A stretch of 8,136 bases of DNA from an uncultured Mycoplasmatota bacterium (GTDB lineage Bacteria; Bacillota_I; Bacilli_A; RF39; UBA660): positions 1 to 8,136 of the forward strand of contig CAOKLK010000022.1 in the NCBI GenBank assembly GCA_948469295.1. Reading direction: 5' to 3'. Made by a program: the position numbers and the translations under genes. The notes below the pieces were generated by a model, which ran no database searches, was not told where the DNA came from, and was given only the letters and a program-made list of their open reading frames with translations. The stretch's first letter is position 1; each line of letters opens with the position of its first letter. This document shows positions 1 through 6,035 of the stretch, one piece after another.

Positions 1-2
1 TT

Positions 3-30
3 AAAATAGAAGATATGTTTAGTTATCTTC
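3..30 (-). terminator. Possible terminator after the large surface protein gene
   Basis: On the minus strand GAAGATA (30-24) can pair with TATCTTC (15-9) across an 8-nt loop, followed by TATTTTAA. The stem is 7 bp and the U run is short and interrupted. It lies about 50 bp past the stop codon. It is a weak but plausible intrinsic terminator. Confidence 0.4.
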
Positions 31-79
31 CATTTTGGCTGTAAATACTAACAAAGCAACAATCATTTACAAATATAAG

Positions 80-3040
80 TTAAGTATTTGAAGGACTATT
101 TCCAGATATTGTAGTACCACCTACTGTATAAGTTCCGTTACTCCAAGCAGCTACTCCTCCTTTAAAGCCAGATGCTGCAGTATTACTTGTAACTGATCCT
201 CCATTTAATTTAGCAGTCGCAGAATTTGTTATCGCAATTCCTCCTCCACTATTGGTTACAGCTTTATTCCCAGTTATTATACCACCTGTCATAATAAAAT
301 TAGCCCCTGTTAAATAAATTCCTCCTCCACACTTAGATGCAGTATTATTTTGAATTGTTCCAGTAGATAAATTAAAAACACCATTATTTCCACTATAAAT
401 TCCAGCTCCAAAAGGTGCAGAATTACCACTAACAGTTCCACCTTTCATATTAAATGTACCACCCCAGTGAAAAATTCCTCCTCCTGAGCCACCACTATCA
501 GTTGCTGTAAGAGAATTATTACTAATTGTTCCACTATTTAAATTGAATGTAGACTTATCTAAATAGATTCCTCCACCTTGATTATTAGTTATATTTGCAG
601 TCACTGTTGCACCATTCATATGAAGGGTTGCTCGAATAACACTAATTCCTCCTCCTGAAAATTCTGTACTATTTTTTCCTCCACGAATGGTTGAACCGCT
701 ATTTAAATACATTACAGAACTTCCTTCTACGGATATTACAGGAGCAATAGAAGCGACATTATTCCCATTAAAAGTAATATTTGTTGTGGTTAAGGTATTG
801 GTATTATTCACTGAAATTATTGGAGTAGTTAAATTGCTCGCTTTTATTACAGAATAAACACTACTTCCATTACTCTTTAAAGTCACACTTTTATTCGCAG
901 TACTAAAACCTGCTGTAGAACTTTGGGTTATATTAGAAAGTAATAAAATTGTTCCGCCACTCTTCACCCTACTATATGCTTTGGATAGAGTTGCAAATGG
1001 TTTGGTTGATGATCCAAATCCAGTACTATCATTTCCACTACTTGAGACATAGACATTTACATATGCTACATCAACACTTGTACTTACGGGAGAACTTACT
1101 CTTCCTGATTTATCTACTACCTTTACATATACCGTATAACTTCCATCATTTAATCCAGTAAAATTAAAGGTGGATGATGTTGATGAACTATAATTGGTTC
1201 CATCTTTACTATATTGATAACTTGCGATCTTACTATCTGCATCACTACTACTTGCTCCACTTACTGTGATACTATTTCCTGAAACACTTGCCGTTATTTT
1301 TGCCACTGGATTTACTGTATCAACCGAATATGCTCCACTACATTGTGTAACACTTGTATTTCCTGCTTGATCTGTTACGATACTACATACTCTTTGGGCA
1401 CTGGCATTACTTCCTAATGTGACTGAATAAGCATTATTACTAATACTTGCATTAACATTTGGAGTACAACTACTTCCTGTTGTAACACAATATTTTGCAC
1501 TAGATACTCCACTATGTATATCACTTAAACTAACCTTTAATGTCAAAGCTTGATACCATCCACTATTTCCTGCTGTTTGACTTTGAATACTAAAACTAGA
1601 ACTTCCCACTACTCCATCTACCAAATATGCATTACTACATTCTATATCACTTTCATTTCCAGCTTGATCTGTTACAATACTACATACTCTTTGAGCATTG
1701 GCATTACTTTCTAATCCTACACTATATTCATTATTACTAAGATTCGCATCGATATTTGGAATACAACTACTTCCTGTTGTAATACAATATTTTGCACTTC
1801 TCACTCCCATTCCTTCATCGCTTGTTTGAACCTTTACACTTAAACTTTTATACCAATTATTATTTCCTGCTGTATTACTTCCTAAAACAAATTCTGATCT
1901 TGGTTTTAAATCATCTATATTTCGTATTTCTATACTTTTTGAACTAATATTTCCTAAAAAATCTTTGACCCATACATAATAGATTCCATTCTCTTTTACT
2001 TCATAGGTTAATATTTGTTCTTCTTGACTTTTACTAACTTCTATAAACTCACTTGGTTCTTCTCTTTCTTTCGTTACTTGATATCCAATAATTCCCGATT
2101 GATCATCAATTACTTGAATTCTGATTTCACTTTTGGTACTCCATTCACTATCACTAGTAATTTCTTTAATTTCTGGTCCTTCTTTATCTACCTTGATTAC
2201 TTCTACTATTCTTTCATAATAACTTCCATATTCATCTCGAAAATAAACATAATAGATTCCTTTTTCCGTAAATGTTAAAGATAGTTCTAATTCTTTGGTT
2301 TCTGGTACAATCATTTCCCAATTACTAATTTGATCTAATTCCTCTTTACTCATTTCTTTTTGAGAAACATAATATCCTTGTAACATTCCTTTTTCACTAC
2401 TTACTTCTAAAGTAATCTCTTCTTCTGTTACATTGTAATCTTCGGTATTACTTACATTTCCTCCATTAATTTCATTTTCAATATTTTCCTCAGTTGTCGT
2501 AGATGCAATTACAGTTACTTTAGATAAAAAACTTGCTTCACTTGTTTCATCATTATATGGCATTTCTTCATCTAACCAGATTCTTAAATCATAACTTACA
2601 CTTTCATTTTCTCTTAAACTTCCACTGATTAATTTATAAGAATCTTTATCATTTTCTAATGTCGTTTCCACTTTTTTATATTTGTTAAGCACAAGGGGTG
2701 TATTTTGATTTAACTCGACTTTGATATATTGATATGGTAAATGTTTCTGTTCTAAATTTAAGCTTTCTAAATTGACCTGATAACTTGCAATATCTCCACA
2801 AACATTTGTAATAGTAAATGTATATGGTTTTAACTGCATTCCTTCTTTATCACTTAATGGAGTAGCTTCTTCAATACCAATTCCTGATGTTTGTTCTTCA
2901 AAATTCATTCGAAAACAACCTGATTGAATATCATTTTCACCACTTTGTTCAAATACCACTACCCATAAGGCATAACTCATTCCTGTTACTATCATTAAAA
3001 CTACAATAATTAATAAACTAAGATAATACTTCTTTTTCAT
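80..3040 (-). CDS. Large mosaic surface protein: membrane anchor, TasA-like domain, Ig-like domains, Cys-rich repeats, beta-helix
   Basis: The 986-residue product is probably displayed on the cell surface. Residues 1-30 are a basic start, a hydrophobic stretch (7-20) and the motif GMSYALW, acting as signal peptide or anchor. Residues about 31-180 resemble TasA/camelysin-type beta-sandwich domains, with C42 and C81. Two Ig-like domains follow (about 200-285 and 286-376), each ending in a YYVYFRDEYG- or YYVWVKDFLG-like strand. Then come two near-identical four-cysteine repeats (about 389-475 and 488-574), an Ig/FN3-like domain (578-658), and a right-handed beta-helix (664-986). The helix opens with YVSSSGNDS and KPFATL, as in DUF1565-type proteins, and carries repeated GGGI motifs. 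There is no LPXTG motif or C-terminal hydrophobic anchor, so attachment would be through the N-terminus, or the protein is released. The ATG has GAGGTG at 3045-3050. Adhesion or glycan binding is plausible but unproven; no catalytic motif is visible. Confidence 0.85.
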   Translation of the reverse strand: MKKKYYLSLLIIVVLMIVTGMSYALWVVVFEQSGENDIQSGCFRMNFEEQTSGIGIEEATPLSDKEGMQLKPYTFTITNVCGDIASYQVNLESLNLEQKHLPYQYIKVELNQNTPLVLNKYKKVETTLENDKDSYKLISGSLRENESVSYDLRIWLDEEMPYNDETSEASFLSKVTVIASTTTEENIENEINGGNVSNTEDYNVTEEEITLEVSSEKGMLQGYYVSQKEMSKEELDQISNWEMIVPETKELELSLTFTEKGIYYVYFRDEYGSYYERIVEVIKVDKEGPEIKEITSDSEWSTKSEIRIQVIDDQSGIIGYQVTKEREEPSEFIEVSKSQEEQILTYEVKENGIYYVWVKDFLGNISSKSIEIRNIDDLKPRSEFVLGSNTAGNNNWYKSLSVKVQTSDEGMGVRSAKYCITTGSSCIPNIDANLSNNEYSVGLESNANAQRVCSIVTDQAGNESDIECSNAYLVDGVVGSSSFSIQSQTAGNSGWYQALTLKVSLSDIHSGVSSAKYCVTTGSSCTPNVNASISNNAYSVTLGSNASAQRVCSIVTDQAGNTSVTQCSGAYSVDTVNPVAKITASVSGNSITVSGASSSDADSKIASYQYSKDGTNYSSSTSSTFNFTGLNDGSYTVYVKVVDKSGRVSSPVSTSVDVAYVNVYVSSSGNDSTGFGSSTKPFATLSKAYSRVKSGGTILLLSNITQSSTAGFSTANKSVTLKSNGSSVYSVIKASNLTTPIISVNNTNTLTTTNITFNGNNVASIAPVISVEGSSVMYLNSGSTIRGGKNSTEFSGGGISVIRATLHMNGATVTANITNNQGGGIYLDKSTFNLNSGTISNNSLTATDSGGSGGGIFHWGGTFNMKGGTVSGNSAPFGAGIYSGNNGVFNLSTGTIQNNTASKCGGGIYLTGANFIMTGGIITGNKAVTNSGGGIAITNSATAKLNGGSVTSNTAASGFKGGVAAWSNGTYTVGGTTISGNSPSNT
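152..655 (-). repeat. Degenerate beta-helix coil repeats (GGGI motif)
   Basis: Residues about 796-963 of the large surface protein hold seven Gly-rich turns (GGGIS, GGGIY, GGGIF, GAGIY, GGGIY, GGGIA, GGVA). They recur every 25-31 residues. Between them are F.L..GTI or F.M.GG.V strands ending in S.N or T.N. This is the pattern of a right-handed parallel beta-helix, as in polymorphic outer membrane protein and pectate-lyase-like repeats. At DNA level the copies are diverged, so they are structural repeats and not recent duplications. Confidence 0.7.
1319..1876 (-). repeat. Tandem 297-bp repeat encoding two four-cysteine domains
   Basis: Two copies (about 1616-1876 and 1319-1579) lie 297 bp, or 99 codons, apart inside the large surface protein gene. 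Each encodes TAGN..WY, AKYC.TTGSSC.PN, AQRVCSIVTDQAGN and a final C before S.AY.VD. The cysteines are C419, C426, C453, C468 and C518, C525, C552, C567. By my count the segments 1657-1715 and 1360-1418 differ at only 5 of 59 bases, which suggests fairly recent duplication or gene conversion. The conserved cysteines suggest two disulfides per domain. Confidence 0.85.
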
Positions 3041-3064
3041 ACTACACCTCTATTTATAAATTAC

Positions 3065-3093
3065 CTTATATTCATCATAAATTTTATCAACAA
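3065..3093 (-). promoter_or_regulatory. Candidate sigma-A promoter for the large surface protein gene
   Basis: TTGTTG (3093-3088) and TATAAG (3070-3065) are separated by exactly 17 bp on the minus strand. Transcription would start near 3058, giving a leader of about 18 nt that carries the GAGGTG ribosome binding site. Each box matches the consensus at 4-5 of 6 positions. A second TATAAT-like box at 3187-3192 has no good -35. Confidence 0.5.
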
Positions 3094-3297
3094 AAAAAAG
3101 AAACATCTCGTTTTATAACACTATCACATATAAATAAACACATTTCTTTAAAACAGAAAAAAGCTTTAAAAAACTTATTTCAAACTATTATAGAAAACAT
3201 TTCATAAATATTAAAAATTTTTCTTAAAAACTAGTATGATATATTTTCTATTTTATAATATAATTTTTACCATAATCTTCATATTATTTTCAATATT
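3094..3297. other. A/T-rich intergenic spacer without a recognisable gene
   Basis: This stretch between the terminator of the 165-residue protein gene and the promoter of the large surface protein gene is mostly A/T runs. I found no reading frame with a ribosome binding site on either strand, no tRNA-like fold and no riboswitch that I recognise. The only notable element is a TATAAT-like box at 3187-3192 on the minus strand, with a poor -35. Confidence 0.5.
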
Positions 3298-3326
3298 AAA
3301 AAAAATTTGAATTTACCTCAAATTTT
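3298..3326 (-). terminator. Intrinsic terminator of the 165-residue protein gene
   Basis: Immediately after the stop codon, AAAATTTGA (3326-3318) pairs with TCAAATTTT (3310-3302) around a 7-nt loop. The transcript then runs through U residues to 3298. The stem is A/T-rich but perfect over 9 bp, and position and U tract fit an intrinsic terminator. Confidence 0.75.
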
Positions 3327-3824
3327 TTATACAACCATTCTTTGAACTGTTTGAAATTCAAAAGAATCTTTTACTTTTTTAAAACGATATAAATAAGTTG
3401 TTCCCTTCTCTAAAATCTCACTCAAATAATCTTCACTATAATTACCAAGCATTTCACCATCTAAATTATAAACTGATTGATCCATAACTTTTACCGTATT
3501 AATATAAAGTACAACATCTTCCGATTCATAACTATATCCTATCATTTTTTGTTTATATTCCTCTTTCGATTTACAAATTCGTTCTTCATTTTCTAAAATA
3601 GTAACACCATCACATAAACCTTGTACAATTTGTTCTAAATTTTCTGCTTCTGAAACAGCAACAGGATTATAAATGGTTTCATCACTTATAACCGAATCAT
3701 TGGCTTCTGGTAGGTTTTCTTCTTGAACTTGAAAAAATTTAGGAACCGATAAAAAACCAATCACAAGAAATACACCAATCAATAAAACTAATACATATTT
3801 TTTATGAATCTTAAAATGAAACAT
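3327..3824 (-). CDS. Hypothetical N-terminally anchored extracytoplasmic protein (165 aa)
   Basis: I do not recognise a named family. The product starts with a basic stretch (MFHFKIHKKY) and one hydrophobic segment (about 10-26) with no clear signal peptidase site, so it is probably anchored with the remaining ~135 residues outside. An acidic linker (33-62) precedes a compact domain. Two cysteines, C71 and C84, are spaced to form a loop disulfide. The C-terminal strands (YLYRFKKVKDSFEFQTVQ, 144-161) suggest a small alpha+beta fold, perhaps NTF2-like; that is a guess from pattern only. The start is well supported: AGGAGGGG (3838-3831) lies 6 nt before the ATG. The gene has its own promoter candidate and terminator, so it is probably monocistronic. 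Confidence 0.85.
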   Translation of the reverse strand: MFHFKIHKKYVLVLLIGVFLVIGFLSVPKFFQVQEENLPEANDSVISDETIYNPVAVSEAENLEQIVQGLCDGVTILENEERICKSKEEYKQKMIGYSYESEDVVLYINTVKVMDQSVYNLDGEMLGNYSEDYLSEILEKGTTYLYRFKKVKDSFEFQTVQRMVV

Positions 3825-3869
3825 AAATTACCCCTCCTCAAATGACTAAGCCTATAATAACCAAATTCT

Positions 3870-3878
3870 ATCATAACA
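3870..3878 (-). promoter_or_regulatory. Candidate extended -10 promoter for the 165-residue protein gene
   Basis: TGTTATGAT on the minus strand is an extended -10 element (TG, one base, TATGAT). No convincing -35 lies 16-18 bp upstream, which is tolerated by extended -10 promoters. It sits about 45 bp before the start codon and downstream of the preceding terminator. Confidence 0.4.
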
Positions 3879-3923
3879 TTTCAAATTTATCTATATATTT
3901 TAAAAAATATTGCATTTTTAAAG

Positions 3924-3953
3924 AAAAAAAAACAAATATATTTCTATACTTGT
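3924..3953 (-). terminator. Intrinsic terminator of the BspA-like gene
   Basis: ACAAGTATA (3953-3945) pairs with TATATTTGT (3940-3932), nine pairs including one G-U, closed by a GAAA tetraloop. Eight U residues (3931-3924) follow. It lies about 20 bp past the stop codon and is one of the clearest terminators in the window. Confidence 0.85.
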
Positions 3954-3974
3954 TAATAAAATTCTAAATTCATT

Positions 3975-4580
3975 TTATGCTTCTACCACAACATTCAAAT
4001 CCGCATTTTGACTTAATACCCAATTTTTCGTATCTTCACTGCGTACTTTCACAATTGCTGTATTTGAAAGGCCACTAAAAATCTCTCCAGAATTACTTAC
4101 TTTGGTAACATTAAATATACCCAAATTTAAATTCTCAAGATTCTCACAAAAGTAAAACATTTCACCCATATTGGTTACCTTACTTGTATTAAAACTACTT
4201 ACATTTAAATTTACTAAAGAGATACATCCATAAAACATTGCCCGCATATTTGTTACATTGCTTGTATCAAAACTACTTAAATCCAAATTTACTAAAGAGG
4301 GACAATCAAACATTCCTCCCATATCAATCACATTACTAGTATCAAAATTACTCAAATCTAAGTTGATTAATGATCGACACTCAAGAAACAATCCATACAT
4401 ATTGGTTACATTACTCGTATCAAAACTACTTACATCTAAAGAGGTTAATGAAGAACATCCAAGAAACAATCCATACATATTGGTTACATTACTTGTATCA
4501 AAATGACTGACATCTATATTAGTTAAATTGGTACAATTATAAAACATATTTGCCATATTAGAAACATTAATCGTATCCAA
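3975..4580 (-). CDS. BspA-type leucine-rich repeat (DUF285) region, likely 3' part of a frameshifted gene
   Basis: The 201-residue frame is almost entirely 25-26-residue repeats of the type FDTSNVTNM..MF.GCSSL..LDVSS, the BspA/DUF285 surface repeat of many gut, oral and mollicute bacteria. These proteins are usually exported adhesins or binding proteins. Six repeats (1-156) lead into the family's usual end (NTAIVKV, NWVLSQNADLNV), so the C-terminus looks intact. The start does not. The only start codon near the first repeat is TTG at 4580, with no ribosome binding site, and the frame is open to about 4616 with repeat-like sequence (IENLNFLDT) before it. The signal-anchor expected here is in another frame just upstream (4586-4726). 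I infer a frameshifted pseudogene or assembly error; a leaderless cytosolic protein from TTG is less likely. Confidence 0.7.
   Translation of the reverse strand: MDTINVSNMANMFYNCTNLTNIDVSHFDTSNVTNMYGLFLGCSSLTSLDVSSFDTSNVTNMYGLFLECRSLINLDLSNFDTSNVIDMGGMFDCPSLVNLDLSSFDTSNVTNMRAMFYGCISLVNLNVSSFNTSKVTNMGEMFYFCENLENLNLGIFNVTKVSNSGEIFSGLSNTAIVKVRSEDTKNWVLSQNADLNVVVEA
4113..4580 (-). repeat. 78-bp tandem repeats encoding DUF285 units
   Basis: Six consecutive units of 78 bp (one is 75 bp, lacking a residue at MFDCPSL) encode the repeat region. Units two and three are nearly identical: bases from 4382 and from 4460 match without change over 34 positions, then differ at one base. This indicates a recent duplication or conversion. 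Such arrays can change copy number by slippage or recombination. Confidence 0.8.
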
Positions 4581-4585
4581 AAAAT

Positions 4586-4726
4586 TTAGATTTTCGATTT
4601 CATTGTCATCACAACATTATTCTCATTTTGTGTAAAAGTTAAACTCCAATACGCATAACTGATTCCTATTACAAATAACAAGCCAATAACACACCCTAAA
4701 GTAATCAATATCTTTTGCTTTTCCAT
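4586..4726 (-). pseudogene. Signal-anchor 5' fragment of the broken BspA-like gene (46 aa)
   Basis: This short frame runs from an ATG at 4726 to TAA at 4586. It has basic residues (MEKQK), a hydrophobic segment (about 6-23) and GISYAYWSLTFTQNENN. The same arrangement, GxSYAxW followed by F.Q and N, opens the large surface protein at 80-3040, so this is an export/anchor module and not a chance frame. In the large protein a TasA-like domain follows; here the frame stops after residue 46. The DUF285 repeat frame begins within the overlap, shifted by -1. Adding one base between about 4616 and 4589 would fuse the two into a protein of roughly 250 residues. The ribosome binding site is weak (AGAGAAAG about 9 nt upstream). 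Confidence 0.65.
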
Positions 4727-4775
4727 AAATTCACACTTTCTCTCAATTCAAAGAATACACTTTGTACTTTATGAC

Positions 4776-4781
4776 ATTATA
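4776..4781 (-). promoter_or_regulatory. Candidate -10 box upstream of the BspA-like gene
   Basis: A perfect TATAAT lies on the minus strand about 50 bp before the ATG at 4726. Seventeen bp upstream is only TTTTAA (4804-4799), a poor -35, so the call rests mainly on the -10 and on its position after the preceding terminator. Confidence 0.35.
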
Positions 4782-4831
4782 TAGTGTTATAAATTTTTTT
4801 AAAAGTGGAAACCCCCTTTCTTTACACCAAG

Positions 4832-4858
4832 AAAAAAGATAATCAATCAAATTATCTT
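4832..4858 (-). terminator. Intrinsic terminator of the three-gene membrane protein unit
   Basis: AAGATAAT (4858-4851) pairs perfectly with ATTATCTT (4843-4836) around a 7-nt loop, followed by a U run to 4832. The 5' arm contains the last codon and stop codon of the upstream gene. The stem is A/T-rich, but position and U tract fit termination. Confidence 0.7.
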
Positions 4859-5223
4859 CCTAATTTTTCATACCCTTGGGTAGTATATTTTGGACAAGTG
4901 ATATATCCTTTAAACTGATAAGCAAAACCATCATGATAAAGTTTAACATATCCATCACATTCATCATTATCTTTTTTTAAAGATTCTATATATCCATCTT
5001 CTTGTAATTCACTCAAATAAATATTAATACTTTGATTTTCAGAAGGATATAAAAACTTCGCTTCCACATATTTTTCTGTAACAGATACCAAATCATTTTC
5101 TAATTGTTTATAAGAAGAAGCTTTACTTTTATAAACAAAACCTACTATGGTAAGTCCAATCACAATCAATAATAAAAGAACACCCCAAATTATACTAATT
5201 CGTTTCATTTGTTTTAAATCCAT
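4852..5223 (-). CDS. Small membrane-anchored protein, paralogue of the upstream pilin-like gene product (123 aa)
   Basis: I cannot name it. Basic residues (K4, K7, R8) precede one membrane segment (about 11-31); the rest should be outside. A helical stretch (37-56) is followed by a small domain with the pattern LSELQEDGYI, CDGYV, YITCPKY and TQGYE, with cysteines C89 and C110. The preceding gene product shares this layout, so they look like paralogues. Many Firmicutes pilin-like proteins end in a similar two-cysteine domain, as far as I recall. This copy lacks the Gly/Glu5 prepilin signal, so it would stay anchored. The start is 2 nt after the upstream stop, with GAGG (5234-5231) inside that gene, which implies translational coupling. 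Met6 is an alternative start. Confidence 0.85.
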   Translation of the reverse strand: MDLKQMKRISIIWGVLLLLIVIGLTIVGFVYKSKASSYKQLENDLVSVTEKYVEAKFLYPSENQSINIYLSELQEDGYIESLKKDNDECDGYVKLYHDGFAYQFKGYITCPKYTTQGYEKLGR

Positions 5224-5225
5224 AC

Positions 5226-5651
5226 TTAATCCTCATATCCATCCGTTTCATAACTCTTACATTTAATAAAAACACTTGGATCACCTTCTACAAAATTTAC
5301 ATATCCACTACAAAAAGATTTATCATAAATTGACTTTAAATCTTTGGAAGTCAAATAACCTTTTCTTCGAAGACGATCCGTTGTAATTTTCACAGATTCC
5401 AAATTCCCATATTCTTCATTGTATAAATCAAAAGAAGCTTGTAAAACATTCTCCTCAATTTCAGAATACGAATACCCAGTCTCTTCTGTCTTGGTCTCAC
5501 TAGAATTTTTATCAGTATTAATTTTTCCTGTTTTTTCAAGACCACTATAAAGTCGCATAATATAAAAAACAGAAATCAACAAAAAAACAAAAAGGATAGA
5601 GCAAAAAATAATCATTTCTTTCATACTCCAACCATGTTTATTTAATTTCAT
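5226..5651 (-). CDS. Putative pilin/pseudopilin-like membrane protein (141 aa)
   Basis: The N-terminus is a short basic leader (MKLNKHG), then W8-S-M-K-E12 and a hydrophobic helix (13-33). Cleavage after G7 would put Glu at +5, the hallmark of class III (type IV prepilin) signals; W at +1 in place of Phe or Met is unusual. A charged linker (38-58), a helix (62-80) and a small domain with two cysteines (C114, C131) follow. The domain shows GYL, CSGYV, IKCKSY and TDGYE, as in the next gene product. No prepilin peptidase, ATPase or pilus platform gene is in the window, so assembly into a pilus is only a hypothesis; a plain anchored protein is the alternative. GGGAGG (5664-5659), 7 nt before the ATG, fixes the start. 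It is the middle gene of a three-gene unit. Confidence 0.8.
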   Translation of the reverse strand: MKLNKHGWSMKEMIIFCSILFVFLLISVFYIMRLYSGLEKTGKINTDKNSSETKTEETGYSYSEIEENVLQASFDLYNEEYGNLESVKITTDRLRRKGYLTSKDLKSIYDKSFCSGYVNFVEGDPSVFIKCKSYETDGYED

Positions 5652-5674
5652 TTGAAAACCTCCCTGTAAAAATA

Positions 5675-6016
5675 CTAATTCGCATTCTGTCTTTCAGAAA
5701 TAAAGAATGGTCCAAACTCAATTGCATTGAATTCTCGATGATAACGATAAATTTTATATCCTAATCCTTTACAAACATAAGTATAATATAAATCTTTCTT
5801 TTCCTCATCAGACAATTGAGAAAATTCTTGCATGTTATAAGTTTTTTGTACATTTCCACTCTTATCATATACCTTAACTTCTTCACTCCAACAAAAACTT
5901 CCATCACGACTATTTTTGGCATTCAAATAATCCACTATAACAATTCCTATCCAAAAAATTATCAAAATAAGAACTAAAATTTTTAAACCCATCTTCAACA
6001 TATCACTACTCTTCAT
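5675..6016 (-). CDS. Hypothetical single-pass membrane protein (113 aa)
   Basis: I do not recognise a family. A short cytoplasmic start (MKSSDMLKMGLK) leads into one strongly hydrophobic segment (about 11-29), then an external domain of about 80 residues with C42 and C82, a possible disulfide. A charged middle (LSDEEKKDLYYTY) and an aromatic C-terminus (YKIYRYHREF, FGPFFISER) are the visible features. The frame is open to an ATG at 6064, but I choose 6016. A good ribosome binding site (tcctcc on the plus strand, 6021-6026) sits just before it, and a -10 box (6036-6041) lies inside the longer version. It is first in a unit with the two pilin-like genes, 23 nt before the next start, so a shared role is likely. 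Confidence 0.8.
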   Translation of the reverse strand: MKSSDMLKMGLKILVLILIIFWIGIVIVDYLNAKNSRDGSFCWSEEVKVYDKSGNVQKTYNMQEFSQLSDEEKKDLYYTYVCKGLGYKIYRYHREFNAIEFGPFFISERQNAN

Positions 6017-6020
6017 GTCA

Positions 6021-6026
6021 TCCTCC
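6021..6026 (-). promoter_or_regulatory. Ribosome binding site that fixes the start at 6016
   Basis: GGAGGA on the minus strand lies 4 nt before the ATG at 6016. The longer in-frame alternative at 6064 has no purine-rich site in front of it, so this element decides the start of the 113-residue protein. Confidence 0.75.
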
Positions 6027-6035
6027 AATAAAAGT

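Noticed and set aside
80..180. Sortase signal at the end of the large surface protein
   Set aside because: The C-terminus ends in GNSPSNT with no LPXTG-like motif, hydrophobic segment or basic tail.
949..1161. Plus-strand open frame of 70 codons inside the large surface protein gene
   Set aside because: It lies antisense to a well-supported gene, has no ribosome binding site, and its His/Leu/Tyr-rich product is what antisense of Ser/Thr/Val-rich coding gives.
2015..2278. Plus-strand open frame of 87 codons with Phe/Tyr/Ile-rich product
   Set aside because: Antisense shadow of the Glu/Lys-rich region of the large surface protein gene; no start signals.
4258..4506. Plus-strand open frame with repeated TLLVSKLLKSK
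   Set aside because: Its repeats simply mirror the 78-bp DUF285 repeats on the other strand; no ribosome binding site.
4586..4616. Programmed -1 frameshift in the BspA-like gene
   Set aside because: The overlap has no X XXY YYZ slippery heptamer (the nearest, G AAA ATC, does not fit) and I see no stimulating hairpin directly downstream. Mutation or error is simpler.
3112..4793. A 13-base word TTTATAACACTAT at 3112-3124 (plus) and 4793-4781 (minus), near two promoters
   Set aside because: In A/T-rich DNA of this length several 13-base matches are expected by chance, and the two copies are oriented differently relative to their genes.
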